A program made the translations under genes and the position numbers. The notes beneath the pieces were generated by a model. It made no database searches and had not been told where the DNA came from. It saw only the letters and a program-made list of their open reading frames with translations. From assembly GCF_008014345.1 (NCBI RefSeq), contig NZ_VPFL01000009.1, positions 47,608-111,607 of the forward strand: a stretch of DNA of 64,000 nucleotides, written 5' to 3'. The number at the start of each line of letters is the position of its first letter. The stretch's first letter is position 1. This document shows, one piece after another, positions 51,952-60,748 of this stretch. The stretch comes from Pelomicrobium methylotrophicum (GTDB lineage Bacteria > Pseudomonadota > Gammaproteobacteria > Burkholderiales > UBA6910).

Positions 51952-54900
51952 TGAGCTTCGACTTCCACGCCCTCGAACGCCTGTGCCAGCTCGTTGGCAT
52001 CGCTGGCGAGTACACCGACATCTGGGGCAAGCCACACCGTGTCAGCGACGCCACTCGCTTCGCCCTGCTTCAGGAGATGGGCGTCATCCGGGACCCTGGC
52101 GATGTGCCTGCCGCGCTCAAAGAGCGCGAGGAGCGGCCCTGGCGGCGCGGTCTCGATCCCGCTGTCGTGGTACGTCAAGGGGCAACTCCCTACGCCATCG
52201 CCTACCGCTGTCCCGAGAGCGCCGCCGCACGCCCCCATCGCTGGACCCTCACCCTGGAAGACGGCGAGACTTGCAGTGGCGAGTTTCAGCCGGCCCAGCT
52301 CGCGCACCGCGCCCAGCGGGACATCGACGGCACCCGGTACGTGGAAGTGATATTCCAATGGCATGAGCGCCTGCCCCTCGGCTACCACCGCTTCGCGATC
52401 CTGATGCCTGGCGAGAAGAGCCGCGAGAGAGGATCACGCGCGCAGGCGACCACGAGCCTGATCGTGGCGCCGGAACGATGCTACCTCCCTGCGGCCCTGG
52501 AGGGCGAAGGTCGAGTATGGGGGCCGGCGCTTCAGCTCTACGCGCTGCGCAGCGCCCGCAACTGGGGCATCGGGGATTTCACCGATCTCAAGAACGCCAT
52601 CGAAATCGTCGGCCGCACGGGCGCCGGTATCGTGGGCCTGAATCCCCTGCACGCCCTTTTCCCCCACAACCCACACCATAAGAGCCCCTACAGCCCGTCC
52701 AGTCGCCTGTTTCTCAACCTGCTGTATGTGGACGTGGAAGCGGTGCCGGAGTTTTCCGAATGCGCCCCCGCGCGCGCGCTGGTGGAGGATCCCCAGTTCC
52801 AGGCCCGGCTGCGGGCGCTACGGGCGGCGGAGCTCGTGGACTATCCGGGCGTGGCCGAGCTCAAGCGCCAAGTCCTGGAGCTCGTGTTCGCCCATTTCCT
52901 GGAGCGGCATCTCTGCGCCGATACCGAACGGGGCAGGGCTTTCCGGCAATACCGCCAGGCCCAGGGCGAAGCGCTGGAGCGCTTCGCCACGTACCACGCG
53001 TTGCAGGAGCACTTCCATGCGCAAGATCCCGACGTGTGGGGCTGGCCCGTGTGGCCGGCGGAGTACCGCGATCCCGCCTCGGCCGCGGTCCAGCGTTTCA
53101 TCGAGTCCCATGGCGAGCGGATCACCTACTACGCCTGGCTGCAATGGCTCGCCGATCAGCAACTCGCCGCTTGCGGCCTGTGCTCCTGGGCGCTGGGCCT
53201 GGGCGTTGGTCTCTACCAGGACCTGGCGGTCTCGGTCGACCGCGCCGGCGCCGAAGCCTGGGCGTGGCAGGACCTCTACGCTCTGGGGGCGAGCATCGGC
53301 GCGCCGCCCGACGACTTCAACCTGCACGGTCAGGACTGGGGATTGCCGCCTCTGATCCCGGAACGACTCACGGAGTCGGCGTATGCGCCATTCATCGCCG
53401 TATTGCGCGCCAACATGCGCCACGCGGGCGCGCTGCGCATCGATCACGTGATGGGGCTCATGCGCCTGTTCTGGGTGCCGTCCGGCGCAAAGCCCGTGGA
53501 CGGCTGCTACGTTTACTACCCTTTCCATGACCTGCTCGGCATCCTGGCGCTGGAGAGCCAGCGCAACCGCTGCATGGTGGTGGGCGAGGACCTGGGCACA
53601 GTGCCCGACGAGGTGCGCGCGGCCCTCGGCCCCTCAGGCGTGCTCTCGTACCGGCTGCTCCTGTTCGAGCGCGAGCAGGACGGCAGCTTCAAGCCGCCGG
53701 CAGCGTACCCGGCCCAGTCGCTGGTGTCCGCCAGCACCCACGACCTGCCGACGCTCAAAGGCTTCTGGCTTGGCCACGACTTGGACCTGCGGGCGAGCTT
53801 GCAGCTGTTCACCACCGAGGAGGCCCGGGCGCAGCAGATTGTGAACCGCGCCCAGGACCGGGCGCGGCTGCTATGGGTCCTGGAGCGAGAGGGGTTGCTG
53901 CCGCCGGGCTTGAGCGTGGACCCCGTCTCGGCCCCCGAGATGACGCCCGAGCTCGTGCTGGCCATCCACGCCTACCTTGCCCGCAGCCTGGCCAAGGTGA
54001 TGATGGTGCAGATGGAAGACGTGTTCGGCCAGCTGGAGCAGGTGAACCTGCCGGGCACCCTCGACCAACATCCCAACTGGCAGCGCAAGCTCCCCCTCAA
54101 CCTGGAAGAGTGGAACGCCGATCCACGCTTCACGGCGACGGCCGAAGTGCTCAAGCGAGAACGCGGCGCCGGCGCCCATCCAAAGGAGGAACCCTTCGCC
54201 CCCGGCCGACCGGAGGCTACGCCCATCATCCCACGGGCCACCTACCGCCTGCAGCTAAACCGTGAGTTCACCTTCGCCCGCGCCGCCGAGCTCGTGCCCT
54301 ACCTCGCTGCCTTGGGCATCTCCCACGTGTACTGCTCGCCCTACCTCAAGGCCCGCCCCGGCAGCCTTCACGGCTACGACATCATCGACCACACAGCCCT
54401 CAACCCGGAAATCGGCTCGGAGGAGGATTTCGAGCGCTTCGTCGAGGCGCTCAAGTCCCATCGAATGGGCCAGATGCTGGATATGGTCCCCAATCACATG
54501 GGCGTCATGGGAGCAGACAATGGCTACTGGCTCGACGTGCTGGAGAACGGGCCAGCGTCTGCCTCGGCCCACGTGTTCGACATCGACTGGGAGCCGGCCA
54601 AGGACGAGCTCCAGGGCAAGGTGTTGGTGCCGGTGCTGGGCGACCAGTACGGAAAGGTGCTGGAGCGCGGCGAGCTGAAACTCGCCTTCGACGCCGAGCG
54701 AGGCGAATTCAGCATCTGGTACCACGAGCACCGCTTTCCGGTGGACCCCCGCGAGTATCCTCGCATTCTGCTGCACAACGTCGAGCGCCTTGACGCACGC
54801 CTGAAGCCCGACGACCCGGACCTCTTGGAGTACAAGAGTCTCGCCACCGCCTTTCAGCACCTGCCGGCGCGAAACCAAACCGACCCCGAGAAGCTCGCCG

Positions 54901-57116
54901 AGCGCTCCCGCGACAAGGAAATCCACAAGCGGCATTTGGCGGCGCTCGTCCGGCGCTCGCCCGACATCGCTTGGTTCATCGAGGAAGTGGTGAGGGAGCT
55001 CAATGGCACGCCGGGCGATCCCCTCTCCTTCGACCCTCTGCACCAGCTGCTGGAAGCCCAGGCTTACCGGCTTGCCTACTGGCGCGTGGCCTCCGACGAG
55101 ATCAACTACCGGCGCTTCTTCGACATCAACGATCTGGCGGCGCTACGCATGGAGAACCCGGAGGTGTTCGAATTCACCCATCGCCGGGTGCTGGAGCTGC
55201 TCAATGCCGGCAAGGTGGATGCGCTGCGCATCGACCACCCGGACGGCCTGTTCGATCCGGTGGAATATTTCCGGCGCCTGCAGTACCGCAGAGCCCACAT
55301 CCCACCGCCTTCGGCGGAGCCGGAAGGCGAAGCACCTTTCCGCTCCACCTATGTGGTGGTGGAAAAGATCCTGGGAAGCGACGAGCGGCTGCCGGAGAGC
55401 TGGCCCGTGCACGGCACTACGGGCTACGACTTCATGAACCTGGTGGGCGGCCTGTTCTTGGACCCCGCCGCGGGGGCCCGCTTGGAGCGCTTCTACCGCG
55501 CGTTTACGCGGGAGTCGGACTCTTTCGACGAAATCCTGTACCAATCCAAGCGCCTCATCATGCGCACCGCGCTGGCTGGCGAGCTCAACGTGTTGGCGAA
55601 CCAGCTCAACCGCATCTCCGAGGGCGACCGGAACACCTGCGACTTCACGCTCAACGCCTTGCGCTACGCACTGCGGGAGATCGTGGCCTGCTTTCCGGTG
55701 TACCGGACTTATATCGCGCCCGGGGCCGCAACCGACGAGGATCGCCGTTACATCCACCAAGCGGTGGAAGCCGCCAAGCGCCGCTCGCAAGCCGGCGACG
55801 TGAGCGTGTTCGACTTCGTGCGCGATGTGATGCTAACCGACATCGCCGAGGGCAAGAGCGAAGCCTACCGCCGACAGGTGATGGCCTTCGCCATGAAGCT
55901 GCAGCAGTACACCGCGCCCGTGACCGCGAAGGGCATGGAAGATACGAGCTTCTACATTTACAACCGGCTGATCTCGCTGAACGAGGTGGGCGGCGACCCA
56001 CGCCGTTTCGGCGTGACCCCGCTCGCCTTCCACCGCGCCAACCGGGAGCGGCAGCGGAGCTGGCCCCATACGCTGCTCGCCACCTCCACCCACGACAACA
56101 AACGCTCGGAGGACGTGCGCGCGCGGCTCTCCGTGCTTTCCGAAATCCCGGAAGAGTGGCGCGCCAAGGTGCTGCGTTGGCAGCGCTTGAACCGTCCACA
56201 CAAACGCAAGCTGGAGCTCATCCGGGCGCCCAGCCCCAACGACGAATACTTCCTCTACCAGACCCTGGTCGGCGCCTGGCCCCTGGAGGAGCTGGACGAA
56301 GCAGGTCTCGCCGCCTTCAGGGAGCGCATCAAGGCCACCATGATCAAGGCCATCCGGGAGGCAAAGGTCCACACCTCTTGGATCAATCCGAACCAGGCCT
56401 ACGAAGATGCGATGCAGGCCTTCGTCACGGCGCTGCTCGCCCCCGGCGCTGGTAACCCGTTTCTCGACGAATTCCTCCCCTTCCACCGCAAGGTGTCGCG
56501 GCTGGGGCTCTTAAACAGCCTGTCGCAGGTGCTGCTCAAGTTCACCGTGCCCGGCGTCCCCGACCTCTACCAGGGCAACGAGCTGTGGGACTTCAGCCTC
56601 GTAGACCCCGACAATCGCCGGCCGGTGGACTACGGGCGCCGCGCGGCGCTGCTCGCGCAGATACGGCAGGCGGCCTCAGGGGACCCGTCAGTGCTGGCCG
56701 ACTACGTGGCTGAGCTCTACGAGAAAATCGAGGATGGCCGCCTCAAGCTCTATTTCACCTGGAAGAGCCTCGCTCTGCGCGCCGAGCGGGAGAGCCTTTT
56801 CCGCGACGGCAGATATCTGCCGCTGCGGGTCACGGGCCCCCGCGCCGACCACGTGATCGCTTACGCACGCAGTCATGGCGACGCCACCGTGGCCGTGGCG
56901 GTCACCCGTTGGTTCGCCAAGCTGAACGCGACCGTGGTCAAGCCCGTGGGAGACGCGTGGATAGACACCGTCGTGGAGGCGCCGGGCCCCGGCGAGTGGT
57001 TCAACGTTCTCACCGGAGAGCACGTCCCGGCCCATCAGACAGGGGAAGAAGCGTGGCTCCTCGCCGGCCCCGCTCTGTTTCGCACCATCCCCTGGGCGGT
57101 GCTGGTCCCCGCGTAG
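51951..57116 (+). CDS. Fusion of 4-alpha-glucanotransferase and malto-oligosyltrehalose synthase (MalQ–TreY)
   Basis: This is a 1721-residue polypeptide. Residues ~1–735 are MalQ (amylomaltase): LYALRSARNWGIGDFTDL, Asp in LRIDHVMGLMRLFW at 498, Glu in VVGEDLGTVP at 546 and STHDLPTLKGFW. A short charged linker (~735–757) joins TreY, which begins at PRATYRLQLNREFTF (~758). TreY shows Asp in LRIDHPDGLFDP at 1095, a VVVEKILG Glu near 1139 and TSTHDNKRSEDVRARL. MalQ disproportionates short maltodextrins into chains that TreY converts to maltooligosyltrehalose for TreZ. The frame is continuous through the junction, so the fusion looks genuine. Confidence 0.95.
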   Translation: MSFDFHALERLCQLVGIAGEYTDIWGKPHRVSDATRFALLQEMGVIRDPGDVPAALKEREERPWRRGLDPAVVVRQGATPYAIAYRCPESAAARPHRWTLTLEDGETCSGEFQPAQLAHRAQRDIDGTRYVEVIFQWHERLPLGYHRFAILMPGEKSRERGSRAQATTSLIVAPERCYLPAALEGEGRVWGPALQLYALRSARNWGIGDFTDLKNAIEIVGRTGAGIVGLNPLHALFPHNPHHKSPYSPSSRLFLNLLYVDVEAVPEFSECAPARALVEDPQFQARLRALRAAELVDYPGVAELKRQVLELVFAHFLERHLCADTERGRAFRQYRQAQGEALERFATYHALQEHFHAQDPDVWGWPVWPAEYRDPASAAVQRFIESHGERITYYAWLQWLADQQLAACGLCSWALGLGVGLYQDLAVSVDRAGAEAWAWQDLYALGASIGAPPDDFNLHGQDWGLPPLIPERLTESAYAPFIAVLRANMRHAGALRIDHVMGLMRLFWVPSGAKPVDGCYVYYPFHDLLGILALESQRNRCMVVGEDLGTVPDEVRAALGPSGVLSYRLLLFEREQDGSFKPPAAYPAQSLVSASTHDLPTLKGFWLGHDLDLRASLQLFTTEEARAQQIVNRAQDRARLLWVLEREGLLPPGLSVDPVSAPEMTPELVLAIHAYLARSLAKVMMVQMEDVFGQLEQVNLPGTLDQHPNWQRKLPLNLEEWNADPRFTATAEVLKRERGAGAHPKEEPFAPGRPEATPIIPRATYRLQLNREFTFARAAELVPYLAALGISHVYCSPYLKARPGSLHGYDIIDHTALNPEIGSEEDFERFVEALKSHRMGQMLDMVPNHMGVMGADNGYWLDVLENGPASASAHVFDIDWEPAKDELQGKVLVPVLGDQYGKVLERGELKLAFDAERGEFSIWYHEHRFPVDPREYPRILLHNVERLDARLKPDDPDLLEYKSLATAFQHLPARNQTDPEKLAERSRDKEIHKRHLAALVRRSPDIAWFIEEVVRELNGTPGDPLSFDPLHQLLEAQAYRLAYWRVASDEINYRRFFDINDLAALRMENPEVFEFTHRRVLELLNAGKVDALRIDHPDGLFDPVEYFRRLQYRRAHIPPPSAEPEGEAPFRSTYVVVEKILGSDERLPESWPVHGTTGYDFMNLVGGLFLDPAAGARLERFYRAFTRESDSFDEILYQSKRLIMRTALAGELNVLANQLNRISEGDRNTCDFTLNALRYALREIVACFPVYRTYIAPGAATDEDRRYIHQAVEAAKRRSQAGDVSVFDFVRDVMLTDIAEGKSEAYRRQVMAFAMKLQQYTAPVTAKGMEDTSFYIYNRLISLNEVGGDPRRFGVTPLAFHRANRERQRSWPHTLLATSTHDNKRSEDVRARLSVLSEIPEEWRAKVLRWQRLNRPHKRKLELIRAPSPNDEYFLYQTLVGAWPLEELDEAGLAAFRERIKATMIKAIREAKVHTSWINPNQAYEDAMQAFVTALLAPGAGNPFLDEFLPFHRKVSRLGLLNSLSQVLLKFTVPGVPDLYQGNELWDFSLVDPDNRRPVDYGRRAALLAQIRQAASGDPSVLADYVAELYEKIEDGRLKLYFTWKSLALRAERESLFRDGRYLPLRVTGPRADHVIAYARSHGDATVAVAVTRWFAKLNATVVKPVGDAWIDTVVEAPGPGEWFNVLTGEHVPAHQTGEEAWLLAGPALFRTIPWAVLVPA

Positions 57117-57163
57117 CGAACAGCCTTCCGCTGCCTCAGCCGCTGCCGGCTGCCGACCGCCAA

Positions 57164-59350
57164 TCAGAGGATCACTTCCACCTCGGCGGGACCCTGGCGC
57201 TCCAGCACGTTCACGGCCACGTCCGTGCCGTGACGCCGCAGCAGGATATGGAGCAGCGTGTCGCCGATGCGCAGGTTGCGCACCTGTACCCAGTCCAGAA
57301 AATCCGGCAGGCGCGGATGGCGCAACCGCACCGTCTTCAACGCCGCATCGAACTCGAGCCCTAAGCACGCCTGCAATAACGCAAACGGCGCAGCGGCCGC
57401 CCACGCCTGGGGTGCGCAGGCCACGGGGTACAGGGTGGGCCCCTTGTCCCGCTTGCGGCGGAAGCCGCAAAACAGCTCGGGCAGACGGCGCAGGTCCATG
57501 TGCGTGGCGGCGTCGAACAGGGCCGAGGCAAGCTTAAGCACTTTGTCCGTGTGGCCGTAGCGGGCAAGTCCCAGACCGATCAGTGCATTGTCATGGGGCC
57601 ACACCGAACCGTTGTGATAGGAAGCGGGATTGAAGCGTGCCTGCCGTGCGCTCACGGTGCGAATCCCCCACCCGCTGAAGAAGTCGTTGCCGAACAGGGC
57701 GTCCGCCACGCGGGCCGCCCGCTCAGGGCGAGCGATGCCGCTGAAAAGGACCTGGCCGGCGTTGGACGTGCGCACGCGGCAGGGCTGCTTGTCGCCGTCC
57801 AGGGCCAACGCATAGAGCCCCAGCTCTTCGCACCAGAACCGCTCCTCGAAGCGCTCCCGCAACACCCGCGCCTGCTCGTCGAGCCGCGCCGCGAGAACCG
57901 GCTCCGCCATATCCCGGGCCATGCGGGCGGCGAGCCGGCGCGCAGCATAGACATATCCCTGCACCTCAGCGAGGGCGATGGGCGCTCGGGCGAGGCGTCC
58001 GTCGGCGTGGAAGACCGCATCCTCCGAATCCTTCCACCCTTGGTTGGCAAGGCCGCTGTCCCGCCTGCGCCCGTACTCGATAAAGCCGTCGCCGTCCCGA
58101 TCTCCGTAGCGATCGATCCAGGCGAGCGCCGCCTTGACCTGGGGCCAGATCGCTTCCAGGGTATCCCGGTCGCCGCTGCGCTGCCAGTACAGCCCCGCCA
58201 GCACGACAAAGAGCGGCGTCGCATCCACGGACCCATAGTAGCGCCCGAACGGGATCTCGCCCAGCCGCGCGAGCTCGCACTGGCGCATCTCGTGCAGGAT
58301 CTTGCCCGGCTCGGCGTCCGCATCCGGATTCTCGGCCGTGGCCTGGTGGGCCGCCAGGAAACGCAGCACACCGCGGGCGATCCAGGGGTCGACCCACAGC
58401 ATCTCGATGGCGGTGATGATGCCATCGCGGCCGAACGCAGTGGAGAACCAGGGGATGCCGGCGTAAGGGTACGCTCCCTGGGGCGTGTCCGTCACCAGCA
58501 TGGTGATGTCGGCCATGGAGCGGCACAGCACCTCGTTGTACACGCTGTTGGAAGTTTCCACCGCTGCCGCGCGGGCGGCCGCGCCCACGAGTGCCTTGCG
58601 GGCCTGGCGCATGGCGCTGAAGAAGCCCTCCTGCCGAGGCGGCGGCCGCTCGCCCACCAGGCACTGGACGGTCACAAACACGGGCCGGCGCTCTTTGGGC
58701 TCGAGGTCGAACACGAACTCGGCGCGCTCCGCCCTCAGCTGATCCGGCACCGGGTCAAGGCAAAGGCGTGTGCGGCGCGGCAGTCCATCCAGAGCGCCGT
58801 AGGAAAACGTCACGGTGCGGGGGTCCAAAACTTCCGCCATGACGCGTCCGCGCCGGCCGCGCCGGAAACCGCGCACCTCGAACAGGTCGGCGAAGTCGGC
58901 GTCGAAGTCCAGGGCCACGCGCACCCGCAGCCGCCGGTCGCCGTAGTTGCGGATCACCAACATCTCGTAGCACGCCGACTCCCACAGGAACTTGGCTCTG
59001 GAGACGTGTATGGTGTCTTTGGGCAGTACCAGCACGCCGCCTTCGAACACGTCCGGATTGGTGAGATCCACGTTGAGCACGGCGTTGTTGTTCTGCACCG
59101 TGGAGGACAGCAGCAGCGGGCGGCGCCCCTGGATGGTGAAAGCGAGCTTGGATAGATATCGCGTGTCCTGGTGGAAGATCCCTTCGGGGCTGTGCTCCGC
59201 CGCCACCAGGTCGCCGTAGTGGTCGAACATGGCGAACGTGTCGCCGTGCTTGAGCGTCCGTGGCCGCCGCTCAGCCAGCGAGGAGGTGGCCGGAATATAG
59301 AACTCCGGCGTGGGACCCTGGGCCAATGGTTGGCTTTGCGCTACGCTCAC
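57164..59350 (-). CDS. Amylo-alpha-1,6-glucosidase-like glycogen debranching enzyme
   Basis: This 728-residue protein has an N-terminal GDE-type beta domain (MFDHYGDLVAAEHSPEGIFH, DTRYLSKL) and a C-terminal (alpha/alpha)6 catalytic domain. The latter carries GIPWFSTAFGRDGIITAIEM, DSGLANQGWKDSEDAVFH and NPASYHNGSVWPHDNALIG, where the acidic residues of the active site lie. It is widespread in bacteria as a debranching-type or sugar-processing hydrolase, and its exact substrate is not settled. The start is a GTG at 59350 with AGGAG 5 bases upstream. It follows the glycosyltransferase gene by 13 bases and converges on malQ–treY. Confidence 0.9.
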   Translation of the reverse strand: MSVAQSQPLAQGPTPEFYIPATSSLAERRPRTLKHGDTFAMFDHYGDLVAAEHSPEGIFHQDTRYLSKLAFTIQGRRPLLLSSTVQNNNAVLNVDLTNPDVFEGGVLVLPKDTIHVSRAKFLWESACYEMLVIRNYGDRRLRVRVALDFDADFADLFEVRGFRRGRRGRVMAEVLDPRTVTFSYGALDGLPRRTRLCLDPVPDQLRAERAEFVFDLEPKERRPVFVTVQCLVGERPPPRQEGFFSAMRQARKALVGAAARAAAVETSNSVYNEVLCRSMADITMLVTDTPQGAYPYAGIPWFSTAFGRDGIITAIEMLWVDPWIARGVLRFLAAHQATAENPDADAEPGKILHEMRQCELARLGEIPFGRYYGSVDATPLFVVLAGLYWQRSGDRDTLEAIWPQVKAALAWIDRYGDRDGDGFIEYGRRRDSGLANQGWKDSEDAVFHADGRLARAPIALAEVQGYVYAARRLAARMARDMAEPVLAARLDEQARVLRERFEERFWCEELGLYALALDGDKQPCRVRTSNAGQVLFSGIARPERAARVADALFGNDFFSGWGIRTVSARQARFNPASYHNGSVWPHDNALIGLGLARYGHTDKVLKLASALFDAATHMDLRRLPELFCGFRRKRDKGPTLYPVACAPQAWAAAAPFALLQACLGLEFDAALKTVRLRHPRLPDFLDWVQVRNLRIGDTLLHILLRRHGTDVAVNVLERQGPAEVEVIL

Positions 59351-59363
59351 GGTCAGCTCCTGC

Positions 59364-60413
59364 TCAAGCGGCCCTCGTCGCGCGCTCGGCCGCCGCCAAG
59401 GCCCGATAGACGGAGAGATAATCGCGCGCCATGCGCTCCGCAGAGAAGCGCTCCTCGAAGCGGTGCCGCACGACCGCCCGGTCCAGCATGTGGACCCGCC
59501 GCACGGCATCCACCGCGGCCTCGATCGACTCCACGATGAATCCGGTCACGCCCGGCTCCACCACTTCCGGCACGGAGCCGCAGCGCCAGGCGATCACCGG
59601 CGTGCCGCAGGACATGGCCTCGATCATCACCAGCCCGAAGGGCTCCGGCCAGTCGATAGGGAAGAGAAGCCCCAGCGCGTTGCCCAGGAACTCGGACTTT
59701 TGCGCTTCATCGATCTCGCCGATGAACTCCACCTGCGGGTCGGCGAGCAAGGGCTTTATTCTTTCTTGAAAGTACGTCTCGTCCACCTTGTCCACCTTGG
59801 CGGCGATCATGAGCCGCACGCCCGCCCGGCGCGCGATCTCGATGGCGCGATCGGGGCGCTTCTCGGGCGAGATGCGCCCGAGGAACGCCAGATAGTCGCC
59901 CTTCGGCACCGGGTTGAAGCGGCACACGTCCCTGGGCAGCCCATGGTAGACCGTCCCCGCCCAGTGGACGGGCGGCATGGGCAGTCGCTGATGGTGGGAG
60001 ATGGACACCAGCGGCATGTCGCAGAACTCCCGGTACACCGGATGGATGTCGGGGAGGTCCAGCCGCCCGTGCAGCGTGGTGACCGTCCTGCGGGCCATGT
60101 CCCGGAAGATCGGGAAATGGACGAAGTCGATGTGGAAGTGCAGGACATCAAATTCCCGGGCCCGCTGCCGAACCTGCTCGAGCTGCAAGACCATGTACGG
60201 CAGCGGCTCCTTGACCCGGGGATTAAGCCTCAGCGCCTCCGGCACGCAGGCCACGAGCCTTGCAGAGGTTGCCGAGTCGCCGCTCGCGAACAAGGTCACG
60301 TCATGGCCTTGGCGGACCAACTCCTCGGTCAGATAGTGCACGACGCGCTCGGTGCCCCCGTAGAGCCGGGGCGGAACGCTTTCGATCAAAGGGGCGATCT
60401 GCGCAATCCTCAT
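59364..60413 (-). CDS. GT4-family glycosyltransferase
   Basis: This 349-residue GT-B enzyme has an N-terminal GTERVVHYLTEELVRQGHDV motif, a central LGRISPEKRPDRAIEIARRA, and the donor-site PEPFGLVMIEAMSCGTPVIA with the conserved Glu pair (~residue 262). It resembles GT4 proteins commonly encoded next to amylo-alpha-1,6-glucosidase genes, as here (13-base gap). It could use ADP- or UDP-glucose, and glgC in the same island makes ADP-glucose, but it is not close to GlgA or GlgM by the motifs I can see. ATG 60413 follows AGGAG by 9 bases. Confidence 0.88.
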   Translation of the reverse strand: MRIAQIAPLIESVPPRLYGGTERVVHYLTEELVRQGHDVTLFASGDSATSARLVACVPEALRLNPRVKEPLPYMVLQLEQVRQRAREFDVLHFHIDFVHFPIFRDMARRTVTTLHGRLDLPDIHPVYREFCDMPLVSISHHQRLPMPPVHWAGTVYHGLPRDVCRFNPVPKGDYLAFLGRISPEKRPDRAIEIARRAGVRLMIAAKVDKVDETYFQERIKPLLADPQVEFIGEIDEAQKSEFLGNALGLLFPIDWPEPFGLVMIEAMSCGTPVIAWRCGSVPEVVEPGVTGFIVESIEAAVDAVRRVHMLDRAVVRHRFEERFSAERMARDYLSVYRALAAAERATRAA

Positions 60414-60748
60414 GAAACGGGCTCCTGCGGAAATCCAACGTCACAATAAGTGCTGCGAAATCGGCCTTCGATGCGGCGTTATGACGGGGTGAGGCTGACC
60501 TCCTTTCCTTGCTAGCCAGGCACTCGTTGAACCGCCACTTCCCTAGTAGGCGGAATAAATGCTGTGGAGCGCCCCATCGCCTTGCTGACCCGAAGGGCGT
60601 ACGCACCTCTCCCGGGGTAGAGTCAGCGCGGGCATTCAGACGGTCATCCGGGGACCCGCCGCGGGGTCAGGCCATGCATTGGGGTCGACGGCTGAAATTT
60701 TCAAGGGGGTGACCGATGGGGGGGAGTTCCCCTGATCCCTGTCCCCCG
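60414..60748. other. Intergenic region, no gene seen
   Basis: These 335 bases separate the leftward glycosyltransferase gene from the end of the radical SAM gene. They presumably carry the promoter of the glycosyltransferase–debranching pair, but I see no convincing −35/−10 pair, terminator or coding frame. Confidence 0.45.
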
